This document shows, piece after piece, positions 1 through 6,052 of a stretch of 6,326 nucleotides of DNA. This stretch comes from an uncultured Clostridia bacterium (GTDB lineage Bacteria; Bacillota; Clostridia; TANB77; CAG-508): NCBI GenBank assembly GCA_948739805.1, contig CAPYID010000065.1:1-6326 (forward strand). Direction: 5' to 3'. Below the pieces are notes generated by a model, which was not told where the DNA came from, ran no database searches, and saw nothing but the letters and a program-made list of their open reading frames with translations. The stretch's first letter is position 1. Every line of letters begins with the position of its first letter. The translations under genes and the position numbers were made by a program.

Positions 1-36
1 TTTTTGTACATTGTTAAATTCCATTTTTTGTACATT
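1..36. repeat. Short direct repeat TTTTTGTACATT, two copies
   Basis: The 12-mer TTTTTGTACATT occurs at 1-12 and again at 25-36, a period of 24 bases, just upstream of the radical SAM gene. Each copy contains the palindrome TGTACA. Spaced repeats of this kind can be operator sites, but the stretch is T-rich and the first copy begins at the window edge, so function is unknown. No convincing paired -35/-10 promoter is visible in 1-85. A TATCAT at 44-49 could be a -10 box but has no good -35 partner. Confidence 0.35.
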
Positions 37-85
37 CTTATTTTATCATTAACAACATCGGATACTTGCTATCTCTTCAAAGAGT

Positions 86-1033
86 TTGCCTATTTTAGAC
101 ATTCAATTTGGAGGAGCATGTAACCTAAATTGTATCTATTGCGACACACCAAAGTACGACCATCCTTGTCTACTTGATCTGAATGCCATTGAAAAAATTA
201 TTAATAGTGGAACTATTCAGTGGATTTATGCATGTGGACTGGGAGAACCAACGGCGAAAGGAAATGTTGAAGCTTTTAAGCAAATTTTGGCGATGTGCAA
301 GAAAATGTCTGTTAAGGTGTCTATCTTTAGCAACTTAGTCAATCTTGACAAAGAATTGCTTGATTACATCGAAAACGGAACATTGCATGTGCTGTTTAAG
401 CTGGATAGCTTCAAGCCAGAAGTAATGAAGTTTCTTTATGGTGCCGACAGGAGTCAGACAATTTTGGAAAACTATCATAGGCTAAAAGAAGCTGTTAGAA
501 CTAGCAACGGCACTACCAACTTAGGAGCATCCATCGTTCCTACATCAAAAAACTATGAAGAAATCTATGAAATCATTGATTGGTGTATGGAATATCATGT
601 ATATCCTTTGTTGGGACAGCTCGAAAATGCAGGCAAGTGTGCTCATATTTTCAATGAGTTAGAACTTAAAGAAGAAGAGTTATTAACTTTAAGAAATTAT
701 ATTGAAACAAAATACAGCGTACACTATGAAATTCCTGTATGTCCTGCAACTATTTCTGGAATACACATCACAAATACTAATCATGTAATCGTTGATGAAA
801 GAACAGGTCTTTCCTGTGGATGGTTCTGGCTCGACGAACCTAAAATGGTTCGGATTGGTAGCATTGAAAACATGACTTTGGAAGAATTAACAGTAAAGAT
901 TATTGCCTATCGTAAGTCAAAATTTGCTAATGTTATCGAAACCGAAAAGGCTCTTGCTCCTAATCCTTTTGGTGGTTGTGGCGGAGATGCAAAAGCTCTG
1001 TTAAGCCAGTATATCAGTATTTCTGATTATTGA
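86..1033 (+). CDS. Radical SAM protein with SPASM-like C-terminal cysteines
   Basis: This is a radical S-adenosylmethionine enzyme, which uses a [4Fe-4S] cluster to cleave SAM and start radical chemistry; the substrate is not evident. The cluster motif CxxxCxxC is at residues C12, C16 and C19 (ACNLNCIYC), right after a first beta strand. GLGEP at 51-55 fits the glycine-rich SAM-binding motif. C185, C219, C244 and C298, the last in FGGCGGDAKAL, suggest a SPASM/twitch-type auxiliary cluster domain, as in peptide-modifying or anaerobic sulfatase-maturase-like enzymes. No precursor peptide gene is visible nearby. The only usable start is TTG at 86; the frame stays open upstream only to a stop at 50-52, and no good Shine-Dalgarno sequence precedes the TTG. 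The 5' end is therefore uncertain and the gene may be N-terminally trimmed. Base composition is visibly richer in GC than the genes downstream. The family call is firm; the specific function is unknown. Confidence 0.85.
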   Translation: MPILDIQFGGACNLNCIYCDTPKYDHPCLLDLNAIEKIINSGTIQWIYACGLGEPTAKGNVEAFKQILAMCKKMSVKVSIFSNLVNLDKELLDYIENGTLHVLFKLDSFKPEVMKFLYGADRSQTILENYHRLKEAVRTSNGTTNLGASIVPTSKNYEEIYEIIDWCMEYHVYPLLGQLENAGKCAHIFNELELKEEELLTLRNYIETKYSVHYEIPVCPATISGIHITNTNHVIVDERTGLSCGWFWLDEPKMVRIGSIENMTLEELTVKIIAYRKSKFANVIETEKALAPNPFGGCGGDAKALLSQYISISDY

Positions 1034-1043
1034 GCTACCAACC

Positions 1044-1084
1044 AGTAAAGGCACTTCTGCTAACGCAGTTGTGTCTTTACTTTT
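1044..1084 (+). terminator. Rho-independent terminator of the radical SAM gene
   Basis: The arm AGTAAAGGCAC (1044-1054) pairs with GTGTCTTTACT (1071-1081), with one G-T wobble. Inside, CTGC (1057-1060) pairs with GCAG (1065-1068) around a TAAC loop, separated from the outer stem by a TT/TT internal loop. A T run follows at 1081-1084. It starts 10 bases after the radical SAM stop codon and separates that gene from the AT-rich unit that follows. Confidence 0.85.
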
Positions 1085-1121
1085 ATAAATCTCGCAAACA
1101 TAAACAAATGTTCTAAAAATA

Positions 1122-1150
1122 TTGACAAATATATGAATTTTATATATAAT
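1122..1150 (+). promoter_or_regulatory. Consensus sigma-A-type promoter for the nuclease/HD unit
   Basis: The -35 box TTGACA is at 1122-1127 and the -10 box TATAAT at 1145-1150, separated by exactly 17 bases; both hexamers match consensus fully. Transcription would begin near 1157, about 20 bases before the ATG at 1179. A GTAGG at 1168-1172 serves as the ribosome binding site. No operator-like inverted repeat overlaps the boxes, so the unit is probably strongly and constitutively transcribed unless a trans factor acts. Confidence 0.85.
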
Positions 1151-1178
1151 CAAGAAAAATAAAGAAAGTAGGTAAATA

Positions 1179-2274
1179 ATGGGTTTAGAAAAGAAAGATA
1201 ATAATTCCATGATTATTAAATATCAAAATACAAATAATGTATTAAAAGATGTATGTTCTATTATTGAATCAGCAAGAGATTATGCTTATCAATCAGTAAA
1301 TATCGCATTAGTAGAAAGAAACTGGTTTATTGGTTATAGAATAGCAGAAGAAGAGTTAAAAGGTGATAACAGAGCTGATTATGGTACAGAAATAATAAAG
1401 AAGTTGTCTAAAGAATTAAAAGGAAAATATGGGAAAGGTTTTGAAATAAGAAATTTATACTATTTTTTACAATTTTACAAAACTTTTCCAAACATTTTGC
1501 ATGCAGTGAATGCAAAATCTAATATTTTACTTTCTTGGACACACTACAAAATTTTATTACAGGTATTTGATGAAAAAGCAAGAGATTGGTATGCAAAAGA
1601 AACACTTGAACAAACTTGGAGTACAAGAACATTACAACGAAATATAAGTACACAATATTATTACAGACTTTTAAAATCACAAGTTAAAGAACCTGTAATT
1701 GAAGAAATGAAAGAAAAAAATAAGGAACACTATTTAATGGATAAATTAGAATTTATAAAAAATCCGTTAATAGCTGAATTTTTAGGTTATTCATTAGAAG
1801 ATAAATATACAGAAACTGAACTAGAAACAAGTATTATAAATAACTTACAAAAATTTTTGATGGAGCTTCGGAAAAGGTTATGCTTTTGTAGAAAGACAAC
1901 AACATATTCGTACCGAAAAAGATGATTACTATATAGATTTGGTGTTCTATAACTATATTTTAAAATGTTTTGTTTTAATTGATTTGAAAACAAATAAAGT
2001 AACTCATCAAGATATAGGTCAAATGGATATGTACGTTAGGATGTATGATGAACTAAAAAAAGCAAAAGACGATAATCCAACAATAGGGATTTTACTTTGC
2101 ACAGAAACAGATGCAGATGTAGCAAGGTATTCTGTATTAAATGGAAATGAGCAATTATTCGCAACAAAGTATAAAACATATTTACCAACAGAAGAAGAAC
2201 TAAAAGCTGAAATTGAAAGTCAAAAAGCAATATTTGAGATACAACAATTAGAGAAAAAGGAAAAGTTAGATTAG
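1179..2274 (+). pseudogene. YhcG/DUF1016-family PD-(D/E)XK nuclease, frameshifted
   Basis: A YhcG-type (DUF1016) protein is split into two frames: 1179-1925 and the continuation of the other frame to 2274. The N-terminal YhcG domain covers about residues 30-165, with family-typical segments NWFIGYRIAEEE, GFEIRNLYYFLQFYKTFP and LSWTHY. Reading shifts near 1866-1869: the frame runs ELRKRLCF and stops at 1923-1925. Skipping one base after CTT (1866-1868) gives ELGKGYAFVERQ, which matches the family, and then continues through YYIDLVFYN, IDLKTNK and IGQMDMY. With one base skipped the protein is 364 residues, the normal family length. The nuclease residues (D253, D268-x-K270 in corrected numbering) all lie after the shift, so the upstream product alone cannot cut DNA. 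The second segment has no ribosome binding site of its own and begins inside the domain, so it is not a separate gene. Possible explanations are mutation, sequencing error or +1 programmed frameshifting. The HD-domain gene follows after 17 bases. Confidence 0.88.
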
Positions 2275-2277
2275 TTC

Positions 2278-2284
2278 AAGGAGG
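2278..2284 (+). promoter_or_regulatory. Strong ribosome binding site fixing a TTG start
   Basis: A perfect AAGGAGG lies 7 bases upstream of TTG at 2292. This decides the unusual TTG start of the HD-domain gene. It sits within the 17-base gap after the nuclease stop codon, so the HD gene can be translated well from the shared transcript even if nuclease translation ends early. Confidence 0.85.
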
Positions 2285-2291
2285 ATAAAAT

Positions 2292-3680
2292 TTGAATATA
2301 ACAGATTTTGGAATAAATAATATAACTGACAAACAATTAAATTTTCAATATGATAAATTTTATAAAGAAATGGGATTAAAATATAAAAAAACTAAAAAAA
2401 CTGAAAATAATTTAATAAACAAAGAAAAAATAAAGAAATTAAATGAATTATTAAATAATGTAGATATTAATATAAATTATTTAAAATATGATTTTATAAA
2501 TATGCTAAAAAGTAAAGATTCTTCTAAATATCTATGGATTCTTTATAGTAAATATGAAAATGGTGAAAATTACATTGATAAAATTAGTAATACTCTAAAA
2601 CAAGAAAATACAATAATTCGTGGTGGAATAAATACATATAAATTAAATGGTTGGATGGCACATAGTTTATATGTTTATCAAATTGTAAACTATAATATTG
2701 CATACAATATAGAATTAGTAAATTTTAATGGTAATAAAGAAAATATAGAACAAGTAAAAGAACTTCATCATATATATAATAAACTAAGTGAAAAATCAAA
2801 ATTTTTGTTGAAGATCTTTACTTTAATTCATGATATAGGAGTTATAGAAGATGTAAAGTTTCATGATAAATTAGGAAGTAAATATGTGGAAAGTGTTTTG
2901 AGTGAAATAGGGATTAATGAAGAAAATATTACATTTAATTTAAAAGATTTTATAAAGATATTGAAAGAAATAATAAAATACCATACTTTAATAACATCTT
3001 TATCCTCTGAAAGCAGTGATTTATATGTAGAAAATGAATATAAGAAATTATTAGCTCAAATACCTAACATTGATTATATAAAAAGAGAATTGCCAAAAAT
3101 ATTATTGTTGTTAGCATATGGAGATGTAATAGCTGTAGATGAAAGTTTAATGGATATAGAAAAATATAAAAGAATAAAAGATTGTTATAATTTTTTTGAG
3201 CAAATAACCAAAGGAGAAAAAACTGAAAGAAATAAAGAGCAGGTAGCTATTGAAAGAATTTGTGATATAGTAGGAGAACACAAAATTGAGAGATTAACAT
3301 CGCAATTTGATTATATTTTAAATAAATATGATATTAAAAAAAATCAATTTGTAGAAGATATGTATAATATAAAATTAATGAGATATACAGCACCTCTTAT
3401 GAAAACATTGAATGATACAGAATTAACAGTAAGGATACTTTATGAACTATTTGAGTTAATAGGTAATTTTGAAGAAAAACAAGCATTAAAAGATTATACA
3501 ATTATTTTTGTACCAGATAAACATGAAAATGATTTTGTAGAGCAATTCAGAAATAATAACTTTTTTGAATGTATCAAACAAATGAAAACTAAAAAAGATG
3601 ATGAATTTGTATATAAAAATGTAAATATAATAAAGGGTATTAATTCAGATGGAAAATATTTGCATATAAAGATAATATAA
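2292..3680 (+). CDS. HD-domain phosphohydrolase-like protein, unknown function
   Basis: This 462-residue protein carries the metal-binding signature of HD-superfamily phosphohydrolases: H124 (WMAHSLYVYQ), H180-D181 (FTLIHDIG), H191 (KFHDKLGS), H231 (IIKYHTL) and D278 (LAYGDVIAVD). Family members hydrolyse phosphate esters, commonly nucleotides or cyclic dinucleotides; the substrate here cannot be read from the sequence. The HD core spans roughly residues 115-300. The first 110 residues are lysine- and asparagine-rich with no recognised domain. The C-terminal part (about 320-462) is also unassigned, with a possible small alpha/beta end (DYTIIFVPDK to the terminus). No signal peptide or membrane segment is apparent, so it is probably cytoplasmic. 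The start is TTG, backed by AAGGAGG 7 bases upstream. It shares the promoter at 1122-1150 with the frameshifted nuclease gene and is followed by a strong hairpin. It is the most AT-rich gene in the window, consistent with horizontally acquired cargo. The HD call is good; a role in defence or nucleotide signalling is only inference. Confidence 0.8.
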   Translation: MNITDFGINNITDKQLNFQYDKFYKEMGLKYKKTKKTENNLINKEKIKKLNELLNNVDININYLKYDFINMLKSKDSSKYLWILYSKYENGENYIDKISNTLKQENTIIRGGINTYKLNGWMAHSLYVYQIVNYNIAYNIELVNFNGNKENIEQVKELHHIYNKLSEKSKFLLKIFTLIHDIGVIEDVKFHDKLGSKYVESVLSEIGINEENITFNLKDFIKILKEIIKYHTLITSLSSESSDLYVENEYKKLLAQIPNIDYIKRELPKILLLLAYGDVIAVDESLMDIEKYKRIKDCYNFFEQITKGEKTERNKEQVAIERICDIVGEHKIERLTSQFDYILNKYDIKKNQFVEDMYNIKLMRYTAPLMKTLNDTELTVRILYELFELIGNFEEKQALKDYTIIFVPDKHENDFVEQFRNNNFFECIKQMKTKKDDEFVYKNVNIIKGINSDGKYLHIKII

Positions 3681-3689
3681 TAAAGTAAG

Positions 3690-3735
3690 AAAAATGAATT
3701 TTTCAAGTAATTTACTGAAAAATTCATTTTTTAAA
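3690..3735. terminator. Long bidirectional terminator between convergent genes
   Basis: A perfect 15-bp inverted repeat, AAAAATGAATTTTTC at 3690-3704 and its complement at 3717-3731, encloses a 12-base loop in which AGTA (3706-3709) can also pair with TACT (3713-3716). The stem ends in A's on the left and T's on the right, so it can end transcription from both directions. It lies between the HD gene (stop at 3678-3680) and the minus-strand tnpV (stop at 3737-3739), which is what a shared terminator would require. Confidence 0.85.
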
Positions 3736-3736
3736 A

Positions 3737-4099
3737 CTAAATGTAAATTAATTCCTTAAATATAATTTCTTCAATCCAATTTTTATAATTATTCATAAGT
3801 CCAGTCCATTTTAAAGGGTCAGTATTTTTCAAATTTTCATCAATAGGGTTCTTTTCTAGTATTTGTTTCATAAGTATTTCAAATCTTCTTTTAGCTTGTT
3901 TGTCAGTTTCTACAATATGTTTTCTTAAAGTCTTGTTCATAAACATTATTATATATTCTGCTTTCTTATGTTGTTTTAAATATTCTAATCTTAAATGCCC
4001 ATATTTTCCAATAATATAATCATTCTCATAATTTTCTTTCTCCAAATATAAGTCAGGAACGAAAAAATCTACATCTTTGTGATAAGTTATCTCTACCAT
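3737..4099 (-). CDS. TnpV, transposon-encoded protein (intact copy)
   Basis: A 120-residue protein recognised as TnpV of the Tn4451/Tn4453 type. TnpV proteins are found in clostridial mobilizable transposons, but their biochemical role is not established. Typical features are an N-terminal VDFFVPDLYL strand, the conserved block GKYGHLRLEYLKQHKKAEY (31-49), a charged helical middle region, and the end KWTGLMNN...EEIIFKELIYI. The start ATG (minus strand, 4099-4097) has AGGAGG 7 bases upstream (complement of 4107-4112). The gene points away from the relaxase and converges on the HD gene. It is a paralogue of the tnpV at 5696, sharing the KYG..RL.YLK.HKKA.Y.IM.MN.TL pattern and ENLKNTD/ENMKNTD. 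At the site where the other copy carries a group II intron (after N103, plus-strand 3790/3791) this copy is uninterrupted and continues for 17 residues to a normal end. Confidence 0.85.
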   Translation of the reverse strand: MVEITYHKDVDFFVPDLYLEKENYENDYIIGKYGHLRLEYLKQHKKAEYIIMFMNKTLRKHIVETDKQAKRRFEILMKQILEKNPIDENLKNTDPLKWTGLMNNYKNWIEEIIFKELIYI

Positions 4100-4106
4100 A
4101 ATAAAT

Positions 4107-4112
4107 CCTCCT
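4107..4112 (-). promoter_or_regulatory. Ribosome binding site of minus-strand tnpV
   Basis: CCTCCT on the plus strand reads AGGAGG on the minus strand, 7 bases before the ATG at 4099. It fixes the start of the intact tnpV. Confidence 0.8.
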
Positions 4113-4145
4113 AAAATTTAATTTCACTACTCTTAGAACTATAAT

Positions 4146-4174
4146 TTTATATCTGCTAAAGCTGTCTTTTACAA
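4146..4174 (-). promoter_or_regulatory. Candidate promoter for minus-strand tnpV
   Basis: Read on the minus strand, TTGTAA (plus 4174-4169) and TATAAA (plus 4151-4146) are separated by 17 bases, matching the -35 box at 4 of 6 and the -10 box at 5 of 6 positions. This would start transcription about 35-40 bases before the tnpV ATG. In such AT-rich DNA a chance match is possible. No equally good plus-strand promoter for the relaxase gene was found in this intergenic region; TTGACT at 4234-4239 is a fair -35 box but has no good -10 box at the right distance. Confidence 0.45.
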
Positions 4175-4190
4175 AAATATTTTTTGAATG

Positions 4191-4254
4191 AAGTTTAAAG
4201 TGTACTTAACTTATTCTTACTGGGTTAGGAATATTGACTAAAGTCAAATTCCTA
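4191..4254 (+). other. Candidate origin of transfer (oriT), two inverted repeats
   Basis: Two imperfect palindromes lie just upstream of the relaxase gene. The first (4191-4212) pairs AAGTT-AAGT with ACTT-AACTT around GT, with a TA bulge. The second (4226-4254) pairs TAGGAAT with ATTCCTA and TTGACT with AGTCAA, with one A bulged and a very short loop: 13 base pairs in all. MobV-type relaxases usually recognise and nick a palindromic site directly upstream of their own gene, so position and structure fit an oriT. The second repeat could alternatively act as an operator controlling the relaxase or as a weak attenuator; it lacks the T run of a terminator. The nick position cannot be assigned from sequence alone. 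Confidence 0.55.
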
Positions 4255-4273
4255 TGCTACGAAGCAATGTCAA

Positions 4274-4280
4274 AAGGAGG
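4274..4280 (+). promoter_or_regulatory. Ribosome binding site fixing the relaxase start
   Basis: A perfect AAGGAGG lies 6 bases before the ATG at 4287. It makes 4287 the real start rather than the in-frame ATG at 4254, which overlaps the 3' arm of the inverted repeat and has no ribosome binding site. Confidence 0.9.
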
Positions 4281-4286
4281 AAAAAG

Positions 4287-5678
4287 ATGAACGAAGAATT
4301 AGCATATTCTATTCATTTGGGTAGTGATAAAAACAAAACAGCAAAAGCCAAAGAAGTTGCAAAAAATAATCCATCAGGAGAAACATCATTTTCAAATAAT
4401 GGAATACAAAATGCTACCCAATTATCAAAAGTAAATAAGCATAATTTAAGAGATTACGATAATAATAAAGAAAATATACAAATAATCTATGGAACTGATA
4501 ATTTATACGAAGATATGCAAGACCTATATTTTCAAGAATTTGAACAAGCAAGAATTGAATATAATAACAAGCAAACTCGTGAAGATAGAAAAATAAAAAG
4601 TTATTTTAAGCATATATCACAAGATAAGCAAAAAGATTTAGCTTGTGAATTTATTATAGAACTCGGAGATATGGATTTTTGGAATTATAAAGATGACTAT
4701 TACAAAAGAGGTATGACACAGGTGTATAAAGAGCAGGTGCAAGATTTAATAAGAATTGTACCAGAATTTAAAGTAGCAAATGCAGTAATTCATTTTGATG
4801 AAACATCTCCACATATGCACATTGTAGGAGTTCCAATAAAAGAAGATTATAAAAGAGGTATGAGAAAGCAACCTGCCAAGTCAAAAGTTTTTACGAAAGA
4901 ATCTCTACAAAAAATACAAGATGAAATGAGAATTTGTTGTATAAAATCTTATAATAAAGTCTATTGTGAAAATTCATTATTAAAACAAAAGAAAAAAGGT
5001 AGAAATCGAGACATAGACATTAAAGATATGGGAGATTATCGAGAAATAAAAAGGCAACTAGAGAAAAAAGAAGAAAGACTAAAGAAAGCAAATAATCAAA
5101 CTAAAAAAATAGATAATACAAGTAAGGATATAGATAAAATTTTAGATAGTTTAAAACCTACTTTGATGAATAAAAATAATATGGTTATTTCAAGCGAGGA
5201 TGTCCAGAAAATCAAAAACTATACAGAAGATGTAAAAGATATTACTAAAACAGTTAGAAGTGTTAATGACTTAAATATGGCAATTAAAGATTTTGAACAT
5301 TCTGCTTTTGAAATAGAAAAGGAAAATCGTTCACTTAAATATGAAATAGAACTAAAAGATAATGAAATTGGCAGTTTAAAAAAGGAACTATCTACTAAAG
5401 AGAAGATTATAGACAGATTACAAACTGAAAAAGAAAAACTAAAACAGGAGTTACAAAAATTTAAAGGCTTTTGGCATAGTATTATGAGCCACTTTCACAA
5501 AAGAATTTGCTATGATAAAGATAATAACTATAAAATTGTTAGTGATGACTTATATAAAAATGGTATATTTGATAACAATGATAATGAAATCGCAAATAAT
5601 ATTGCCAGAAAAGTAACTTTACCAGATGAAAACAAGCAAAACAAGAATAAAAAGAAAAATAATGATACCAGATTTTAA
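4287..5678 (+). CDS. mobV: MobV-family (Mob/Pre) relaxase
   Basis: A 463-residue relaxase of the Mob/Pre (MobV) family, related to TnpZ of Tn4451. Such proteins nick one strand at oriT and pilot it into a recipient through a helper conjugation apparatus. The HNxR motif is H52-N53-L54-R55 (KHNLRDYD), and the metal-binding motif HxDExxPHxH is H169-F-D171-E172-T-S-P175-H176-M-H178, followed by VGVPI. The relaxase core covers about residues 1-230. The C-terminal half is lysine/glutamate-rich and predicted coiled coil, roughly 250-275 and 340-395 with heptad-like leucine spacing, and ends in a basic asparagine/lysine tail. All key residues are present and the length suits the family, so it looks functional. 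The start at ATG 4287 is set by AAGGAGG 6 bases upstream. A candidate oriT lies directly upstream, and a tnpV gene follows 17 bases downstream with its own ribosome binding site, forming a probable two-gene operon. No type IV secretion gene is in the window, so the element is mobilizable rather than self-transferring on this evidence. Confidence 0.92.
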   Translation: MNEELAYSIHLGSDKNKTAKAKEVAKNNPSGETSFSNNGIQNATQLSKVNKHNLRDYDNNKENIQIIYGTDNLYEDMQDLYFQEFEQARIEYNNKQTREDRKIKSYFKHISQDKQKDLACEFIIELGDMDFWNYKDDYYKRGMTQVYKEQVQDLIRIVPEFKVANAVIHFDETSPHMHIVGVPIKEDYKRGMRKQPAKSKVFTKESLQKIQDEMRICCIKSYNKVYCENSLLKQKKKGRNRDIDIKDMGDYREIKRQLEKKEERLKKANNQTKKIDNTSKDIDKILDSLKPTLMNKNNMVISSEDVQKIKNYTEDVKDITKTVRSVNDLNMAIKDFEHSAFEIEKENRSLKYEIELKDNEIGSLKKELSTKEKIIDRLQTEKEKLKQELQKFKGFWHSIMSHFHKRICYDKDNNYKIVSDDLYKNGIFDNNDNEIANNIARKVTLPDENKQNKNKKKNNDTRF

Positions 5679-5695
5679 AAGGAGGAAAAAAAGCT

Positions 5696-6052
5696 ATGAA
5701 TAATGAATTACAAGAAATAAAAATTGATGAAAGAACAGGCATTGAATATCATTTAGAGGGAGATTATTATATACCGAACCTAGTAATGCCTAAACAAGAG
5801 AAAATTATTTTAAATAAGTATGGAAGAATGAGATTAAATTATTTGAAAGAACACAAAAAGGCTGATTATACTATAATGCTAATGAATGGGACATTAAATA
5901 CACATTTAAAAGAAATACAAGAAACAGCCGATACTAGAGTGCAACAGATTATTACTGAATTAAAAACTAAAAGTAATTTAACCGAAAATATGAAAAATAC
6001 TGATATGCTCTATTGGGTAGGAACTATGAACGTGCGCCAGTTAGGTGTTTAA
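5696..6052 (+). CDS. tnpV: TnpV, second copy, interrupted by a group II intron
   Basis: A second TnpV protein, translationally linked to the relaxase: AAGGAGG at 5679-5685 directly after the relaxase stop, ATG at 5696. Residues 1-112 match the TnpV family and the intact copy in this window: GDYYIPNLV, KYGRMRLNYLKEHKKADY (41-58) and ENMKNTDMLYWVGTMN. After N112 the homology ends at the GTGCG start of a group II intron (6032). The last six residues, VRQLGV, and the stop at 6050-6052 are intron sequence. By comparison with the intact copy, about 17 residues ending in the ELIY-like terminus are missing and should lie in a 3' exon beyond the window. The junction falls exactly between codons. If the intron splices, full-length TnpV could be restored; unspliced RNA gives a 118-residue truncated protein. 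The role of TnpV is not established. Confidence 0.85.
   Translation: MNNELQEIKIDERTGIEYHLEGDYYIPNLVMPKQEKIILNKYGRMRLNYLKEHKKADYTIMLMNGTLNTHLKEIQETADTRVQQIITELKTKSNLTENMKNTDMLYWVGTMNVRQLGV
6024..6031 (+). other. Intron-binding site 1 (IBS1) in the tnpV 5' exon
   Basis: The last eight exon bases, CTATGAAC, directly before the GTGCG intron start, are fully complementary to GTTCATAG at 6290-6297 in intron domain I. This is the expected IBS1-EBS1 pairing by which a group II intron recognises its 5' exon. It supports both the junction at 6031/6032 and retrohoming into this site. Confidence 0.75.

Noticed and set aside
1001..1210. Minus-strand open frame of 69 codons overlapping the radical SAM end and the terminator/promoter region
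   Set aside because: It runs through a clear terminator and promoter on the other strand, has no ribosome binding site or recognisable domain, and its hydrophobic content comes from AT-rich DNA read backwards.
1787..2230. Two minus-strand open frames (1787-1993 and 2036-2230)
   Set aside because: They are antisense to the conserved nuclease C-terminal domain and have no start signals or family resemblance.
1939..2274. Treating this open frame as an independent gene starting at TTG 1939
   Set aside because: There is no ribosome binding site; upstream codons in the same frame (from 1870) already match the YhcG nuclease domain, so it is the C-terminal half of the frameshifted gene.
3494..3727. 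Minus-strand open frame overlapping the HD gene end and the terminator
   Set aside because: It starts within the terminator hairpin region and is antisense to the HD gene, with low-complexity hydrophobic content.
4184..4264. Strong plus-strand promoter for the relaxase
   Set aside because: TTGAAT near 4185 and TTGACT at 4234-4239 are fair -35 boxes, but neither has a credible -10 box at 16-18 bases, so no promoter is claimed.
4254..4286. Upstream ATG start for the relaxase adding 11 residues
   Set aside because: It has no ribosome binding site and overlaps the inverted repeat; ATG 4287 has a perfect AAGGAGG at ideal spacing.
5539..5742. Minus-strand open frame across the relaxase/tnpV junction
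   Set aside because: It is antisense to two well-supported genes and to the tnpV ribosome binding site.
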